A DNA stretch of 5,819 nucleotides, from positions 1-5,819 of the forward strand of contig USSH01000173.1 of the NCBI GenBank assembly GCA_900557435.1, read 5' to 3'. This DNA comes from an uncultured Coprococcus sp. (GTDB lineage: Bacteria > Bacillota > Clostridia > Lachnospirales > Lachnospiraceae). The position numbers and the translations under genes are program-made. The notes beneath the pieces were generated by a model, which saw only the letters and a program-made list of their open reading frames with translations, was not told the origin of the DNA and did no database searches. Positions within the stretch are counted from its first letter, which is position 1; the number at the start of each line of letters is the position of its first letter. This document shows positions 5,750 to 5,819 of the stretch, in pieces.

Positions 5750-5819
5750 GGGGACGGAGGTGCCTGTCCCCTTTTGAGAGGCTCCTGGGGGGACGGAGGT
5801 ACCTGTCCCCTCCGTCCCC
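5750..5819. repeat. GC-rich tandem hairpin repeat, right copy
   Basis: Two 22-bp units (5750-5771 and 5789-5810) separated by 17 bp beginning TTTTGAGAGG, then TCCGTCCCC (5811-5819), which pairs over 9 bp with the start of the second unit. The order, spacing and orientation match the copy at 88-156. Differences are one base at the centre of the first unit (GGTGCC for GGTACC) and a few bases plus one extra G in the spacer. A C-run (5735-5740) just before it can pair with the leading G-run (5748-5753) around a 7-nt loop. The element reaches the window edge and may continue. Confidence 0.85.

Overview
The window carries a complete sulfate/thiosulfate ABC importer operon and a LacI-family regulator gene, all on the minus strand. 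Moderate GC by eye, strong AGGAGG-type ribosome binding sites, a lipoprotein-type binding protein and the style of the proteins suggest a Gram-positive anaerobe of the Clostridia. A Lachnospiraceae-like gut bacterium is my best guess, but the sequence alone does not prove it.

Reading in the direction of transcription, from right to left: a copy of a GC-rich tandem hairpin repeat (5750-5819) forms the right edge. Next comes a regulatory region with two near-identical LacI/CcpA-type operators (about 5671-5685 and 5567-5584) and a good sigma-A-like promoter (5530-5558). The operon follows: sulfate-binding lipoprotein sbp (4386-5474), a 97-bp gap with a stable hairpin (4325-4350), permease cysT (3447-4286), permease cysW (2554-3426) and ATPase cysA (1472-2551). 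The cysT-cysW gap is 20 bp and the cysW-cysA gap is 2 bp. After a 226-bp intergenic region with its own promoter (1345-1373) and a long AT-rich palindrome comes the LacI-family regulator (166-1245). A second copy of the GC-rich repeat (88-156), in the same orientation, closes the unit. A strong minus-strand promoter (38-66) then points out of the left edge towards a gene that is not in the window.

The lipoprotein should capture sulfate (or thiosulfate) outside the membrane, CysT and CysW form the channel, and CysA powers uptake with ATP. No sulfate activation or reduction genes are present here. The main point of interest is regulatory. The operon is controlled by two operators with the central CG and palindromic form used by LacI-family proteins, and a LacI-family gene sits directly downstream. 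Sulfur uptake genes in Firmicutes are usually discussed in terms of CymR, LysR-type regulators or S-box control, so a LacI-type or CcpA-type input is less usual. A second point is that the operon plus regulator is bracketed by direct copies of the same repeat. I see no clearly new biological system beyond this.
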